Counted from the first letter of the stretch, positions 11,300 through 26,676 are shown. The stretch: DNA of 64,000 nt from Doris montereyensis (GCA_037039925.1 JAXRKP010000466.1:177001-241000); one strand, 5' to 3'. A program made the numbers and translations. Notes: generated by a model from the letters alone, not told the origin.

Positions 11300-14200
11300 G
11301 GGATTAGGCGGCCCCACCCTCCACGAGTCCCCTGCTACCTTGCAGGAAGGTCTTCACTGATCAAAGGCTAAGGAGTTGACCCCGACAGAAAATAACAGCC
11401 TGCTACCTTGAAGTTGAAGGCTGGTTTTAGGTGACCAAAGTCTAAGGGAGTTAACCCTGATAGAAAATAACAAGGCCCAGTAGGGGGCCTCAAGGTGACA
11501 GCCCCACCATCTACTTAGGGTACAGTGGGCTAATTCCATGCTTATCCAAAACAAAACTGATATGATGATAGACCTGGATTGAACTTTCAAAGACGACTCT
11601 GGAAAAGTACACGGACTATGATTTTTGGAACATGGAATATTAGGGCAATAACTGGAAAAGAGTTAGAATTAGCCATTACAGAAACAATGAAAGAAGGGCA
11701 AGGAATAGAAAATGTAGGACCAAATCATACTTTAATTTTCTCAGGAGTAGATGCCAAAGATAGAGCTAGAGCAGGAGTAGGCCTTCTTATTCATAAAAGG
11801 CAAGAATAGCTACTGGAAAGTTGGAAATTTATAAGCCCACAGCTATTAGAGGTAAATATTAAACTAAAACGAAGAGAAATTAAATTATTAGTAGCTTATG
11901 GACCAAACGAAGATGCCACCAAAGAAGAAAAGGATATCTTCGAAAACGATTTACAAATAGCTGCAGAGAATCTCAAACCCAAACAGGAACTAATAGTTTT
12001 ATGAGATTTAAAGGCTAGATTAGGCAACAATGTAGAAAGATCAGAGGAGTAATAGGTAAAGAAGGAGAGACAACAACTTCTCCAAAGGGAGAGAAACTAC
12101 TAGATTTTTGCCTAAAGAATAACGTGAAAATAGCCAACATCTTTTTCCCTCATAAAGATATCCACAAATATGCAAGTGTGAATGAAGACACATGTGAAAA
12201 GTCAATCATAGACTACATAATAGTTAGCAGCTCCCTTTTTACAGTACATTGGATGCAACAGAGGAGCTGAAATATTTAGTGATCATCACCTAGTGGTTGC
12301 CAAAATGAGATTACTGACTGAAGAAAACAAACAGAAAAGGAAAGAGAAGAAAGCTACTAAACTCAAAATAGATGAACTAAATAAACCAATAGTAGAACAA
12401 ATATACCAATCCAAGATCAAATTATTTATCTGTGAAAGGCAGATGGATCTGAAGGATAACAAAATAGAAGAAAAGTGGCAAGTGTATAAAGAAACACTCC
12501 TCAGTTGTACTGAAGAGGTCTGTGGTAGGAAACAAATTAAAGGAGATAAGAAAATAACAGCATGGTGGAATGAGAATGTCAAGATTAAGATCAAAGAAAA
12601 GAAGGATGCCTTGAAGAAATACTTGCAAACAAAGAGGCTATCAGAGGATAGGATAGATTACTTGAGTAAAAGAATAATCGCCAAAGGAAGTTAGGAAAGC
12701 AAAACAGGAACAGTGGGAACAGTTTGGACAAAGATTTCAAGAAAGCTATCAAGGAAATCAAAAGCTGTTCTGGGAGCAATAAAGAACATGAGAGAGACCA
12801 AAGGAGAAATAATGAAAGAAGACAGCAAAATCATGGAAACGTGGAGAAAGTCTTTTCACCAATTACATAATCCTTCCAGAACGTATGAAACAAGGAGTAC
12901 AGATCAATTAGTAGTAAGAGTAACAAGCATTCCAGACGAGACAGCTCAAAATGCAGAAATCTCAATGGAAGAACTCCAAACAGCTGTAAGAAAAGTGAAT
13001 TTAGGAAAGGCCCCAGGAGCAGATCAAGTTTATCCAGAACTGATTAAAAACCAAGGGGGAGAGGTGGACAAACTGCTACATGCAATATGTCAACAAGCAT
13101 GTAAGTCAAAACAGGTGCCAGATGACTGGAAAAAGGGAACGGTAGTACCAACACACAAGAAAGGCTCAACTATGGAATGCTCAAACTATAGAGGGATATC
13201 ACTACTTAGCGTACCAGGAAAAGCGTATGCCAGGATACTGGACATGAGACGAAGGATCATAATCAGATTCAAGAACACCAGAGTGGATTTAGACCAGGAA
13301 AAAGTGTACAAGACCACATATTTACAATTAGACAAATAATAGAAAAATTCCTTGAGAAACCTTGACTTGCACCTGTTTTGTATTGATGTAGAAAAGGCAT
13401 TTGCCAATGTGAAGAGGGATGGAAAAGAATACAATGTAGACCAAAAGTTAATAGAAGCCATTAAAAGTTTTTACAATACACCAAGATGTGCAGTGAGCGT
13501 AGCTGGAAATGTATCTGAAGAATTTGATGTAGATATAGGAGTAAGACAGGGTCGTACATTAAGTCCTCTTTTGTTTATCACATTTATGGATTCAGTTGCA
13601 AAGGCATCCTCACAAATAAAGAAAATGGTTGTAGGTATGTGGAAGCTCAAACCAGTAAATGTATCAATGCTTTCATTTGCCGATGATTTAGTTCTTTTAG
13701 AAAATCAGAAAGTGACCTTAAGTAGAATATCAACATGATGAATAATGAATTAAATAAAAGAGGAATGATAGTAAATGCAAAAAACCCCAAAACAATGCTA
13801 GTATCTAGGGAAACTAACACACACAATCTTAAATTGGATAGGGAGAATTTAGAACAAGTTCAAAGCTACAATTACCTAGGAGTAATGATTAACTCAGAGC
13901 GAAAACTAAGAAAAGAAATTAGCCAGAGAATCCAAAAGGCAAGTGCAATATATACCTATAACCCTCTAGGAAAGGCGTTTATAGCATAGGTAAACAAGAA
14001 TTGTCCACAAAAACCAAAATGGCAGTATACAGCACAGTTTATTGTCCTACTCTCCTCTATGGCAGTGAAACCTGGACCTTACACAGTAGGGAATACAGTA
14101 GAGTACCCAACAGTTGAAATGAATCATCTAAGAAGAGTAGTAGTAGTAGGGAAAACTAAAAGAGACAAAATCAGAAACACAACAATAAGATCAAACTAAA

Positions 14201-14540
14201 GCAGATGGCATAAAAACTAAGATAGAAATAAATCAACTGAGATGGTTTGGGCATATAAACAGAATGAATGACAATAGAATAGCTAAATCAGTATAATACA
14301 GTGCTAAAACTCAAGGTAAAAGACCAAAAGGCAGACCTTAGAGAAAGTGAGAAAAAGATATAAAAGAGACATTAAAGTAAAGAAATTTAACTTTCACGGA
14401 AGGAAACAGAAAATGTCAGGACAGGGCAGCCTGGAGAAATATCATTTTGGGCATGTAAACCCATACACCGGAAGGTAGAATGGGAGCTGCTAAAGAAAGA
14501 ACGAAAAAAGATCTTCTTTGAAAGTCATACATTTTCAGGG
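11300..14540 (+). mobile_element. Endonuclease/RT LINE, near full length but decayed (left arm copy)
   Basis: Two imperfect 70-base repeats (about 11333-11471, containing GACAGAAAATAACA) precede the coding part and look like a 5' UTR. The protein starts near 11579 with an AP-endonuclease N-terminus (MIFGTWNIRAITGKELE). RT motifs follow: KAPGADQVYPELI, CSNYRGISLLSVPGK, FCIDVEKAFANV, GVRQGRTLSPLLF and the catalytic FADDLVLL (about 13674-13697). The C-terminal region has NQLRWFGH. Stops and frameshifts interrupt the frame, for example near 11808, 12003 and 13339. The element is RTE/Jockey-like in style; the clade is not certain. The right-arm copy at 33440-36720 retains a short coding stretch missing here near 12800. 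Confidence 0.85.
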
Positions 14541-14549
14541 ACATAACCT

Positions 14550-15470
14550 TGGGGGGGGGGGGGGGTTCCGGGCATGCCATTTTTGCCGAAAATGGGACAA
14601 ATCTAGTCTATCACTATCATACTAGTGAATAGAGCAGTTCATTCCGTCATAATAATGTATAAAAAAACTCAGTATCGATTCTTTGAATTTATACAAATTT
14701 TTTAGAAACGATACAGGCCTATCTTTCAACACAGCTATAATATGATAAAAACCAGAGATATTATCTCAAGTACGGCAAGTTGGTACCTATTTTGATCGTC
14801 ACAATAAACACTATCCAAAAACTATTTGAAGATCTATCATGAATATTGCCTTAGATGATCCGGAAAATATTGAACATATTTCGCGCACCTATTGTCAAAA
14901 GACACCATCTCAAAATGAGTAAAGGTGCTGATGCACTTGAGACAGTGTCAATAAGAAGTAGTCGAGAGCCTCTCAAGGTTTTATGATGTTTCAATGTATT
15001 ATCCTACTCTTTTCTTCGGCTTATGGGAGTAAAATGTATTCAAATAACAGAAAGAGAAAAATACAATTTCTCAAAATGTCTTTTTTGTTCATTATTTCCT
15101 ATCTATTTTTTTTTATTTCTCAACGTATCCTCATGAAATTTGGTTGAATGGTGAGTGGGGGAAAACAAAGAAATGATCAGATGCTTTTTTTTATATGTAT
15201 TATAGTTTTGGAATAATTGAACTTTTTGTACAATATTTTTGGTTGTTCTCATATGCTATTTTCAAAAATTCATAAAAACAAAATTCCGATCTGATCGAAT
15301 TTAGATATTGTAGTTGTATCAAATAAGGTGTGTGCCAAGTTTGGAAGAAATTTGTTGAAAAATAAAAAAAGCCAATCGATATTGAACTTGGTAAAATTTG
15401 GGGTCAAAATCCAAGATGGCCACCATTTCCATGGCAACGGGAAGCATCAGAAAAGAGATGACATATTTTA
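14550..15470. repeat. Unclassified interspersed repeat, innermost part of left arm
   Basis: Begins at a run of about 14 G (14551-14565) and continues to the arm end. A reverse-complement copy lies at 32500-33430. A third, strongly diverged copy is at 60230-60860, sharing blocks such as GAGCAGTTCATTCC and CAGTATCGATTCTTT and a final CCAAGATGGC-type motif. Multiple copies argue for a transposed repeat, but I see no coding capacity and no clear ends. Confidence 0.65.
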
Positions 15471-15483
15471 ACTCAGTACACCA

Positions 15484-15735
15484 AGCTAAAAGACACAAGA
15501 CACAAGTGATGCGAGGTTACGAAACAAGCAAAGAGACATAAGACACAAGTCATGAGAGGTTGGGAAACAAGCAAAGAAACTCAAGACAAAAGTGATGACA
15601 GGTTAGGAAACAAGCAAAGAGACACAAGACACAAGTGATGGAGGTTAAGAAACAAACAAAGAGCTACAAGACACAAGTGATGGGAGGTTAAGAAACAAGC
15701 AAAGAGACACAAGACACAAGTGATGAGAAGTTAAG
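15484..15735. repeat. 42-bp minisatellite, block A
   Basis: About six imperfect copies of a unit containing GACACAAGACACAAGTGATG and AGGTTAAGAAACAAGCAAAG. The array starts exactly where the left arm stops matching the right arm. The same unit makes up the larger array at 21890-22735. Confidence 0.9.
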
Positions 15736-16604
15736 GAGACTAGGTACACATTTGGCTAAAAATCTCATTTTAACCATAAGCACATCAAATATGCTGTAAA
15801 AAGGATGTATGGGTCCGGGACAATAATAAATCAGGTGCAAATTGGGCCTCATTTTGCTTTTTTTCCTCAACTCGGGTGAAAATTGATTTCATCGGCCGAA
15901 ATATGATATATCTTGTGTCACAAATTCAGAAAAATTTGTAATAGCTAGAATGATTTCCTTTATGTATTGCATACCTATCTATGTAGCCTGCATCCTCTAA
16001 GGAGGGTTTTTCCCTACAGGCTCAAATATTTTTTTTATGATGTCACAAAAGTAAAAGCCTCACGGGTTCCTGCAATTCATGACAAATCAATAAGATTGAG
16101 TGATAAAACTGATCATAACTGACTAAATATCAAAGATAAAGCAAAAAGCTGTTTAGACAATGTAGATAAATTACTTAGCTTTCAGCACGCCAAACATGAA
16201 GCCAATCCAATGAGTAGTCAATGAAATATTTGTGACACAGGAACATGACCCCCTAAAAAAATTGCAAACTGAGAAAAACGACAATAAACATTTTGAACAG
16301 AAATAATTTCATTTCTAACAGCCATTGATAGGTTAAACAAATTTTTATTGATAGTACTACTTTTTAACAATGAGAAAACAACATACATAATTAATAAACT
16401 TAAAAAATATAATATGATTCACCCCAGCCACCCCTCCGCTCCCCTAAAAAATAAGAGAATCGAACAAAAATGACCCAAAAAATGCTTTAAACAGGAATAA
16501 CTTAATTTCTAACAGCAATTGGTAAGTTAAACATGAATATTGATAAAACTACCTATTAGCAATGAGAAAGCAAAAAATTAGTAAACTAGAAATGTAAAGC
16601 ACAA
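15736..16604. repeat. Noncoding stretch with a degenerate ~193-bp tandem pair
   Basis: Two related segments, about 16250-16440 and 16442-16604, share ATTTCTAACAGC(C/A)ATTG and AACAATGAGAAA-type blocks. The rest (15736-16250) has no recognised feature. Confidence 0.55.
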
Positions 16605-16617
16605 CCCCCCCCCCCCC

Positions 16618-16660
<43 letters not shown>
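16605..16660. repeat. Homopolymer pair C14 then A42
   Basis: Fourteen C followed directly by about 42 A. Read on the minus strand it is a T run then a G run just downstream of the Mutator-like relic. Homopolymers of this length are prone to sequencing error, so the counts are uncertain. Confidence 0.9.
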
Positions 16661-16665
<5 letters not shown>

Positions 16666-16739
16666 ATATCCCCAACAATAAATTTAACCGCAATACATAT
16701 ACCGATACCGTAGCTAGAAAGCACCAGCTGCATAAGAAG

Positions 16740-18150
16740 GGCCCCCTTCTTGTCTTTGGTGCTTGGCTTGCTCTCCTTGCAGAAGCTGCCTTTCTAATTT
16801 CTCGCCTCCTCTTTCGGCAACTTTCTTCTGCATCGCAGGCACGTTTCAGCCGCACACATCTCTCCTCCTCCCTAAGGTCAGGCTTCCGGCTGAAATCTCA
16901 ATGTCCATACCCCACATGAAGGCATGAGTGGCAACAGCACCCCTGTTCCATTCGCCAACAGCGAGAGCAGTGGCAACCTCGATCCTTGGTCGGGAAACAA
17001 AAATGTGTTTAGGGCAACGGAGCCAGATCTGGGAATGAAAACTCATTGGCATTTTGAGTTTTCCCCAGAAGACATTTCTTCAGTAACTCTGGCTCCGTTA
17101 ATCTGTTATATACCTTTTCTACATAGGGACTTACAGCAGCATTTAAAAACGTGTTCTGGTGGTGTGCTGCAGAAGGGGTCTGACCTGTTGCCTTCGCCCG
17201 CTGAAAAAAACACCAGGAGTCTCTTCCTTTCGGACAGAGGTCATGATGTGGAGCCTTATCGGTGCTTCTGCAATGGTGGAAGGTGGCCCAGATTCCCGAG
17301 CTCATTTCCTCCACTGAGCTGTTGCAGCTGCGTACAGCCTTTGTGTAATAGGCTTGCAGCCGTCCAATTTTTCCTACGGGAAAAAAGAAAATGAATGGCA
17401 AGAGAATGAAAAATGTTGTCACGGGTAATGTTACTTGAAGCTGGAAGAGAAACAATATCGAATACATGAGGAACCTCTGAATGAAATCTGCAAGTAAATG
17501 CTGGATAAATAAACCTGAGTATATGAGAAGCAGTCATGAATCTGGGGATGAACTAAAAAAAATATCTGAAAGGATAAGACACACAATTCTAAAAATTAAA
17601 AACAAAATCATATGAAATATTTGATGACATATATGTACAAAAATGTACTTACCAATGTTAGCGTACCCTCTCCCCTCCCACCTAGAGTGACGCCACGTTT
17701 CTTCTCGTCAGAAACTAAAGTTCTGAGAGCAGTTCCAAGGCTGCCGGAAAAAAAAACAAAATAGAAAAGTATGAAATCTCAAATGAACATTTCACTCAGA
17801 CAAGAAATTATATACACACACATAAATATAATGTATATATATGATCATATATAAATAGTGATTTATTACCGTTTTGCGACATGGTTGACGCACTCAGCTT
17901 TCTCAATATGTACGTCCCCGTACGGTTTGAGGGCCAGAAGAGAGTTATACGTTTTTGAATCCCCATCCGAAATAATGGTAGTGTACCGCAGGCTGTCGTC
18001 TAAGGACCGTGTCCACATTACACGCGCTGCTTCCACTTCCATTCCCCGGACGAGCCTTCATAGTTCTTCTGGCACCTTTCGCTTTCGGAGTGTGACTGAT
18101 GTCACTCTCCAAATTCTTCACTGGATAGTCGCTGGCGCATGGTTTTGCAA
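16740..18150 (-). pseudogene. Mutator-like (MULE) transposase relic with introns
   Basis: Three exon-like blocks are visible on the minus strand. The first (about 18110-17872) reads CQKNYEGSSG, a one-base shift, then RYTTIISDGDSKTYNSLLAL and ECVNHVAKR before a GTAATA donor. The second (about 17738-17654) reads LGTALRTLVSDEKKRGVTLG, with an acceptor and a GTAAGT donor. The third (about 17422-16740) reads AVRSCNSSVEEMSSGIWATF, CPKGRDSWC, LTEPELLKKCLLGKTQNANE and, after another shift near 17050, CPKHIFVSRPRIEVATALA. These match the invertebrate Mutator-like transposase domain, including the SDGDSKT and TQNANES blocks. At least two frameshifts make it a pseudogene. The exon joins keep phase (VAKR then LGTAL). 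No terminal inverted repeats were identified. Confidence 0.82.
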
Positions 18151-18421
18151 AGCTGTGGATAGTCCAGAATAAATAGTCAGAACAATTTATTAAAGTCCAG
18201 TTCCAGCAGGGTTCATACACAACAATTTATAAAAGCAACAACATTACAATATGCATCAACCATCATCTTAGTGTCATTTTCAATTAATTCAATAAGCATG
18301 AAATGGTCGTGAAATAAAGGATGAAATTTGTAAGGCAACTAAAAAAAAACAAACCACACAGATGAAACTGATATTTACTAAATTATTGAAACACAAACAA
18401 AGGAGAAGATAAAGTTTAAGA

Positions 18422-21852
<3,431 letters not shown>

Positions 21853-21889
21853 TTAGGGTTAGGTTAGGTTAGGTTAGGGTTAGGGTTAG
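21853..21889. repeat. Short interstitial telomere-like array
   Basis: Seven tandem units alternating TTAGGG and TTAGG over 37 bases, directly abutting the minisatellite. TTAGGG is the canonical metazoan telomere unit. The mix with five-base units suggests decay or a non-telomeric origin. Confidence 0.85.
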
Positions 21890-22735
21890 CAAAGAGACAC
21901 AAGACACAAGTGATGATGAGAGGTTAAGAAACAAGCAAAAAGACAAAGACACAAGTGATGAAAGGTTAAGAAACAAGCAAAGAGACAGATGACACAAGTG
22001 ATGAAAGGTTAGGAAACAAGCAAAGAAAACACAAGTGAAGAGAGGTTGGGAAACAAGCAAAGAGAAAGAGGACACAAGTGAAGAGAGGTTGGGAAACAAG
22101 CAAAGAGACACAGGACAAAGTGAAAAGAGGTTAGGAAACAAGCAAAGAGACACAGGACAAAGTGAAAAGAGGTTAGGAAACAAGCAAAGAGACACAGGAC
22201 GCAAGTGAAAAGAAGTTGGGAAACAAGCAAAGAGATACAGGACACAAGTGAAGAGAGGTTGGGAAACAAACAAAGACACACAAGACAAGAGAGGTTGGGA
22301 AACAAGGAAAGAGACACAGGAAACAAGTAAAGACTAAAGAGAGATAAGGAACAAGCAAAGAGACAAAAGACACAAGTGAAGATAGGTTAAGAAACAAACA
22401 AAGAGACACAGGACACAAGTGAAGAGAGATAAGGAACAAGCTAAAGATACAGGATACAAATAAAGAGAGATAAGGAACAAGCAAAGAGACACAGGAAACA
22501 AGTAAATATAGGTTAAGAAACAAGCAAAGAGACACAGGACACAAGTAAAGAGATATAAGGAGCAAGCAAAGAGACACAGCAATGGAACCGCAAGGAAGAT
22601 GACACCATGGTAGGCCATGGGAAGATGTCCGAGGAGAAGGAAAATGGAAGTCTCTTGTCTATGGCCTATATCCTGGTTGTCGTGAAAGGCTTTGATGATG
22701 ATGAAAGACGCACAGGACATAAGTAAAGAAAGATA
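21890..22735. repeat. 42-bp minisatellite, block B
   Basis: About twenty copies of the unit seen at 15484-15735 (core GGTTAGGAAACAAGCAAAGA). It is interrupted near 22580-22715 by a dispersed repeat that also occurs inverted at 26050-26165. A further partial unit lies at about 22963-23000. Long open frames on the minus strand (SLCLFPNLSSLVSCVS-type repeats) reflect the unit length, not a protein. Confidence 0.9.
22590..22715. repeat. Dispersed repeat, copy 1
   Basis: Contains GTCTATGGCCTATATCCTGG and GAAAGGCTTTGATGATGATG. The reverse complement of this pattern occurs at 26050-26165 (catcatcatcaaagcctttc then tataggcca). Type unknown. Confidence 0.65.
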
Positions 22736-22860
22736 AGATTACATAACATAAAATAATCTTTATAAGTCTTTTTTGGAAATTTGTTTAAGTCACAATTTCA
22801 TAACATTCCACAAACAAAATATCAATGATCATTTCTTAAATAATATAGTATGTTACAAAT
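22733..22860. repeat. Dispersed repeat pair, copy 1
   Basis: Shares blocks such as AAAATAATCTTTAT and CACAATTTCATAACATT and ATCATTTCTTAAATAATATA with 23349-23475 in the same orientation. It could be the 3' end of a LINE. Confidence 0.7.
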
Positions 22861-22894
22861 ATCTCTCTCTCTGTCTGTCTGTCTGTCTGTCCGT

Positions 22895-22925
<31 letters not shown>

Positions 22926-22930
22926 ATACA
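22861..22930. repeat. Compound microsatellite (CT, CTGT, poly-C)
   Basis: Runs of CTCT, CTGT, about ten C, then CT again; simple sequence only. Confidence 0.9.
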
Positions 22931-23348
22931 CAGACACACACAACAGTGATAATGACAATAGCAAGGAGCAAGCAAGGAGACACATGACACAAGTGAATGT
23001 AGACAGTGAGAAAGTCAAAAAATTAAATAAGTAATTTTGTTGTTTCAGCCAGTTTTTGCACATTGTATACCATTTGTGACACTTTAGGACGTCAGAGAAA
23101 AGATGCATTTTTGTATATACATATTTAAATCAAGGCTTTTTATTTCATTATCATCATCTTTATCCTTTTTGTAGCTTATGTGTGGCAGATCTATATCTAA
23201 GATTAAAAAGAGACAAAATTCACCTTTTCGTAATACTTAAACATTTTTTAAAAACAGATATATCATATAGGGATTGCATGCGACACTGACAACGTTAAGC
23301 ATAGCTCAATCAAAAACATTGTTTGCAAAAATACTAGGTCCAGCAATA
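22931..23348. other. Noncoding, no feature recognised
   Basis: Includes one partial 42-bp minisatellite unit near 22963-23000, then AT-rich sequence with no coding signal. Confidence 0.5.
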
Positions 23349-23475
23349 AGATAAGATAAAATAATCTTTATTAGTCTTATGGGGATAATCGTTTTATTCA
23401 CAATTTCATAACATTTCACAAACAAATGATCATTTCTTAAATAATATAATGTAATAAATAACATAAAAGGTCTCA
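23349..23475. repeat. Dispersed repeat pair, copy 2
   Basis: Second copy of the sequence at 22733-22860, starting with an AAGATAAGATAAAATAATC head. Confidence 0.7.
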
Positions 23476-23600
23476 CAGTCTGTATCAGACTGTTAGTGTT
23501 ACTGTCGAGACTTAACGTATTGTAGTCTCATGAAAAAATAATAATAACAATAACATTAACAGAAACAATAGCATGTCGTAAAGGATTACGTCATGAAAAC

Positions 23601-23728
23601 AAAGCATTGAGTAAAATCAGCAAAGATCTAACACTGGGTTGAGATCTAATCACACATGGACAACAAAGCATTGAGTAAAATCAGCAAAGATCTAACACTG
23701 GGTTGAGATCTAATCACACATGAACAAC
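23601..23728. repeat. Tandem duplication, 64-bp unit, two copies
   Basis: Two nearly identical 64-base units starting AAAGCATTGAGTAAAATCAG, differing by one visible base. Confidence 0.9.
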
Positions 23729-24849
23729 AAAGGAATAAACATGACTACTTCATGGACCAGGCAATTAAGGTTGAGCATACAATATAGATTATAAAAACTT
23801 TCTTATTTTAGTAATGAGTGACGTCATAAAAGCACTCATGTCAATAAATAACACTCATAATAACATAGGCCTAGGCACATATAGCCAGGAGAGAACGACA
23901 AGTACATGTTAACAAAATAACTGAAGTAACGTAAAGGCCATTAAGCAGCTATGGCAACCCCACATCCCAGGAGGGTTAACAGTGATAAAAGGTACATTTA
24001 ACATGGACTCTATATTGTGGTTGTGGCATAAATAGCAAACAGTTATTATAAGGTTCACTTATGGTGGGGAAAGCTGAGTAACAGTTACAGTGTCTTGACC
24101 AACATGGGAATGAATAGAAAATTTTACTTTTTTATTTTTTTATATATGCTCACAATAATATTGTTGCGAGTGATCCAACTATAGTGAAGAGCTTTTGCCC
24201 CTTCTACAATAAGTGCTTGTTTATGATAAACAATTGAATATACACTTCTTTACATTACATAAAAGTTGCACTGAACAATTTTAAGTACTTTTCAAAGATA
24301 TCGTCTTTGAAAATCTGTTGTTCTTTCATTAAAACATTAAGGTTGTAAAGTTCTTTACTTTAAATGTTGGTCTGTCCTGTTTGATTACTTTCTTTGCCTT
24401 AGAAATGTGATAAACCATGAGACTTTTGCGATTTTTGTTTGTTTCATTACAATTGACCAGGTCTACCATTCACAGGGTGAATTAGGGAGGAAAGAGGAAG
24501 ATAAAAGATTTGTGCAAAAAGCCAAAGGAAAGAAGTGGTGCTCACCAACAGCCCACTACTCTTGGAGAAGGTGGATAGAAACATAATGTAAAAAATACAC
24601 CTGAGCATATCTTGAGTCAAGGTAGAAAAGGTTTCTCAAGACAAATGTAGAGTAGGTGAATGGTTCTTATCTGTGACCTATATATATATATATAACTTGC
24701 CACAGACCTACGGTATTGATGAAGGTGTGATGGGATCACTGATGAAATTACGCAATCACCATGAATATAATATGACATCAAGATAGGGATATCGTAGAAA
24801 CATTCTATATCATCTTGGAAGAGAGCTTTGGTAGAATAGAATATCCAGT
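23729..24849. other. Noncoding region downstream of the caspase
   Basis: AT-rich, with a (TA)n run at about 24680-24694. No coding region was recognised. The caspase 3' UTR should lie at the right end, but no poly(A) signal could be assigned with confidence. Confidence 0.5.
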
Positions 24850-25069
24850 CTATGGTGTAGAGGGTGTGTGAAAGAACAGTTTCTTGGTAAGCGTTGAATT
24901 AAAACAAGGCATCTGCTTAATAACAATATGTTCAAGTCATAGGTGACTCTCTTGTTAACTTTTGTCAGCATAGAGAGAAGATCTTCCGTCCTCCATTCCT
25001 CAGTGATGACATCACACACAGCCTGGATGTACCATGAACCTCTGTTAGTATCACGCCAAGAAAGGCTTC
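24850..25069 (-). CDS. Caspase, exon 4 (small subunit end; one frameshift)
   Basis: An acceptor (ccttgcgcag) leads into SLSWRDTNRGSWYIQAVCDV, the caspase small-subunit motif that forms part of the substrate pocket, then LLSMLTKVNKRVTYDL. The frame then slips by one base near 24932 and resumes as VIKQMPCFNSTLTKKLFF, the typical caspase C-terminus, ending in a TAG at 24850-24852. One missing base would restore the protein. The join to exon 3 completes a split glycine codon (SSVPG then SLSW), which supports both splice sites. The frameshift is either inactivating or a sequence error. Confidence 0.85.
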
Positions 25070-25104
25070 CTGCGCAAGGAAGAACAAAGAAAGATAAGTC
25101 TTTA

Positions 25105-25330
25105 TCAAATAATCTTATCTGGTTAAAGTACAGACAATCTCTAGACATATCAAATATCTTATCTAGTACAAGTACGGAAAATCTCTAGACATATCTTATC
25201 TAGTTAAAGTATAGACAATCTCTAGACATATCAAATATCTATCTACAACAAGTATAAACAATCTCTAGACATATCAAATATCTTATCTAATACAAGTATA
25301 AATAATCTTTAGAATATCAAATATTTGTAC
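25105..25330. repeat. ~53-bp tandem repeat in caspase intron 3
   Basis: About four imperfect units with core ATCTCTAGACATATCAAATA and TTATCTAGT. It lies immediately upstream (minus-strand sense) of the exon 4 acceptor. Confidence 0.85.
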
Positions 25331-25344
25331 TTGTGTCGAATGAG

Positions 25345-25460
25345 AAAAATGCATGTTAAGCGTCTTTCCCAGGGAACACAACATCAGACCTAGCTTTGCT
25401 AGGATTCAAACCAAGGAGCTCATGATCCCAAGCCTGGCAGCCAAACCACTCAGCCTCTGA
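25345..25460 (-). mobile_element. tRNA-derived SINE in caspase intron 3
   Basis: The minus strand begins GGCTGAGTGGTTTGGCTGCC (A-box region resembling tRNA-Leu/Ser) and has the B box GGTTTGAATCC and the body CTGGGAAAGACGCTTAACA. It is the same family as 1735-1925 and 43686-43787. Confidence 0.75.
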
Positions 25461-25889
25461 CAATACAATATAGATATATGTATATATATATCAGTACCAT
25501 TCTCATCATTATGTCCAAGCGACAACGATAATTTTTTCAGCAGATGCAAAAATCTTCTTTAAATGGCAAAATGGGATACTTATAAGTAGTCCTTTACATT
25601 TAGCTACGGCAAGGAAATAAGTGATGACATGATGTCAGGTTTGTAAACACACATTGCATAAGTATTATATAACTGCGTGTGACTGGTCTGTCATGGTCAA
25701 AAGCATTCCCATCAGAACGGCAATACACCACAGGTGTCGCTAGGCGGGTCTGGAAGGAGTGGCCACCTGGTAAGTTCTTGGCAGCAGACTGGCCATGAGG
25801 CAAGGTGTCCAGAGTGTTACATCATCCCGTGACAGGACAACAACAAAACTTCAAACCGATTATAATCCGATAGCAATATGTGCGTGTGT

Positions 25890-26010
25890 TATGTGTATTT
25901 GTTCTTACTCTCTCTCTCTTTTTCCCTTCCACCCTCCCCCTCCCTCTCTGTGTCTGTCTATCTGTCTCTCTCTTCTCTGTCTGTCTGTCTCTCTAACTCT
26001 CCCTCCCTTT
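25890..26010. repeat. CT/CTGT-rich simple sequence in intron
   Basis: Pyrimidine-rich stretch with CTCT and CTGTCTGT runs. Open frames across it are low complexity. Confidence 0.85.
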
Positions 26011-26049
26011 CCCATTTTTACAATACAACTGCTAATTACAATAAAATTC

Positions 26050-26165
26050 AACACAGACGCTATACAATCATCATCATCAAAGCCTTTCACCCCTACCAGG
26101 GTATAGGCCACAGACAAGTGACTTCCGTCTTTCCGTCGTCTGGGAGATCTTTCTTAGCTCATTCC
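26050..26165. repeat. Dispersed repeat, copy 2 (inverted relative to 22590-22715)
   Basis: Contains CATCATCATCAAAGCCTTTC and GGGTATAGGCCACAGAC. It is followed by a run of about 14 C near 26184-26198. Confidence 0.65.
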
Positions 26166-26369
26166 AGCTGACATTCACAACATCCCCCCCCCCCCCCGAA
26201 CCAGATACTTATCACCATCTACATCAAGTAAAGATAGCAGAAATAGTCTAAAAAAATTTATTAAAATTGAAAACATCCTAATATGCAGATTTCTCAAGTC
26301 AGCTCTTGCACAAACACCCTTGTCAAAATTAGCACACAACACTAATTATTATGGCATCTTTCAACTCAT

Positions 26370-26490
26370 TTCGCTGCTGAGTCGACAGGAAGGCCGAGAA
26401 AAATTTGTCCGGACTGTGAAACCAACTTGGGCGTCCTGGGAAGTAGTCAGACAATCTACTGACTGAGCTACCGCCTCAGCACCAAGAAGA
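26370..26490 (-). mobile_element. tRNA-like SINE fragment
   Basis: The minus strand has GGCGGTAGCTCAGTCAGTAG, a good A-box region, followed at the right distance by a weak B box (GGTTTCACAGTCC). The poor B box and lack of a foldable acceptor stem argue against a working tRNA gene. Confidence 0.55.
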
Positions 26491-26676
26491 TGGTGACTCA
26501 GCTTCAAATTTAAATCCAATGACTGAAAGGACACACTACAAAGAAGAAGATGTTGGCATATCACATAGGTAAATTTCACAAGCAGTGATCCAGAATCAAA
26601 ATTTTTGTTTAAAAAAAAAAAAAAAAAGTTTCTCTCTGAAATTAAAACTCTGAATCATTTAATGCTAATTTCTTAC

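Larger units (their letters stand above)
1452..15483. repeat. Left arm of a large inverted duplication
   Basis: Sequence from here inward is repeated in reverse complement at 32491-47854. Paired landmarks include the ALG10 first exon (3374-3523 with 41668-41816), a CR1/L2-like fragment (9058-10230 with 37800-38940) and an endonuclease/RT LINE (11300-14540 with 33440-36720). The innermost shared bases end at actcagtacacca (15471-15483). Direct comparison of several 50-base stretches suggests about 4-5% difference. This is an estimate by eye, not an alignment. Allowing for private insertions, about 11 kb is shared. Confidence 0.93.

Noticed and set aside
21853..21889. True chromosome end
   Set aside because: Only 37 bases, with mixed unit lengths and normal sequence on both sides.
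21869..22720. Overlapping 100-140 residue minus-strand frames rich in Ser, Leu, Cys and Phe
   Set aside because: They are produced by the 42-bp minisatellite, whose unit length is a multiple of three; no start context or domain.
26370..26490. Functional tRNA gene
   Set aside because: The A box is good, but the B box is degenerate and no acceptor stem or terminator run fits; a SINE remnant is more likely.
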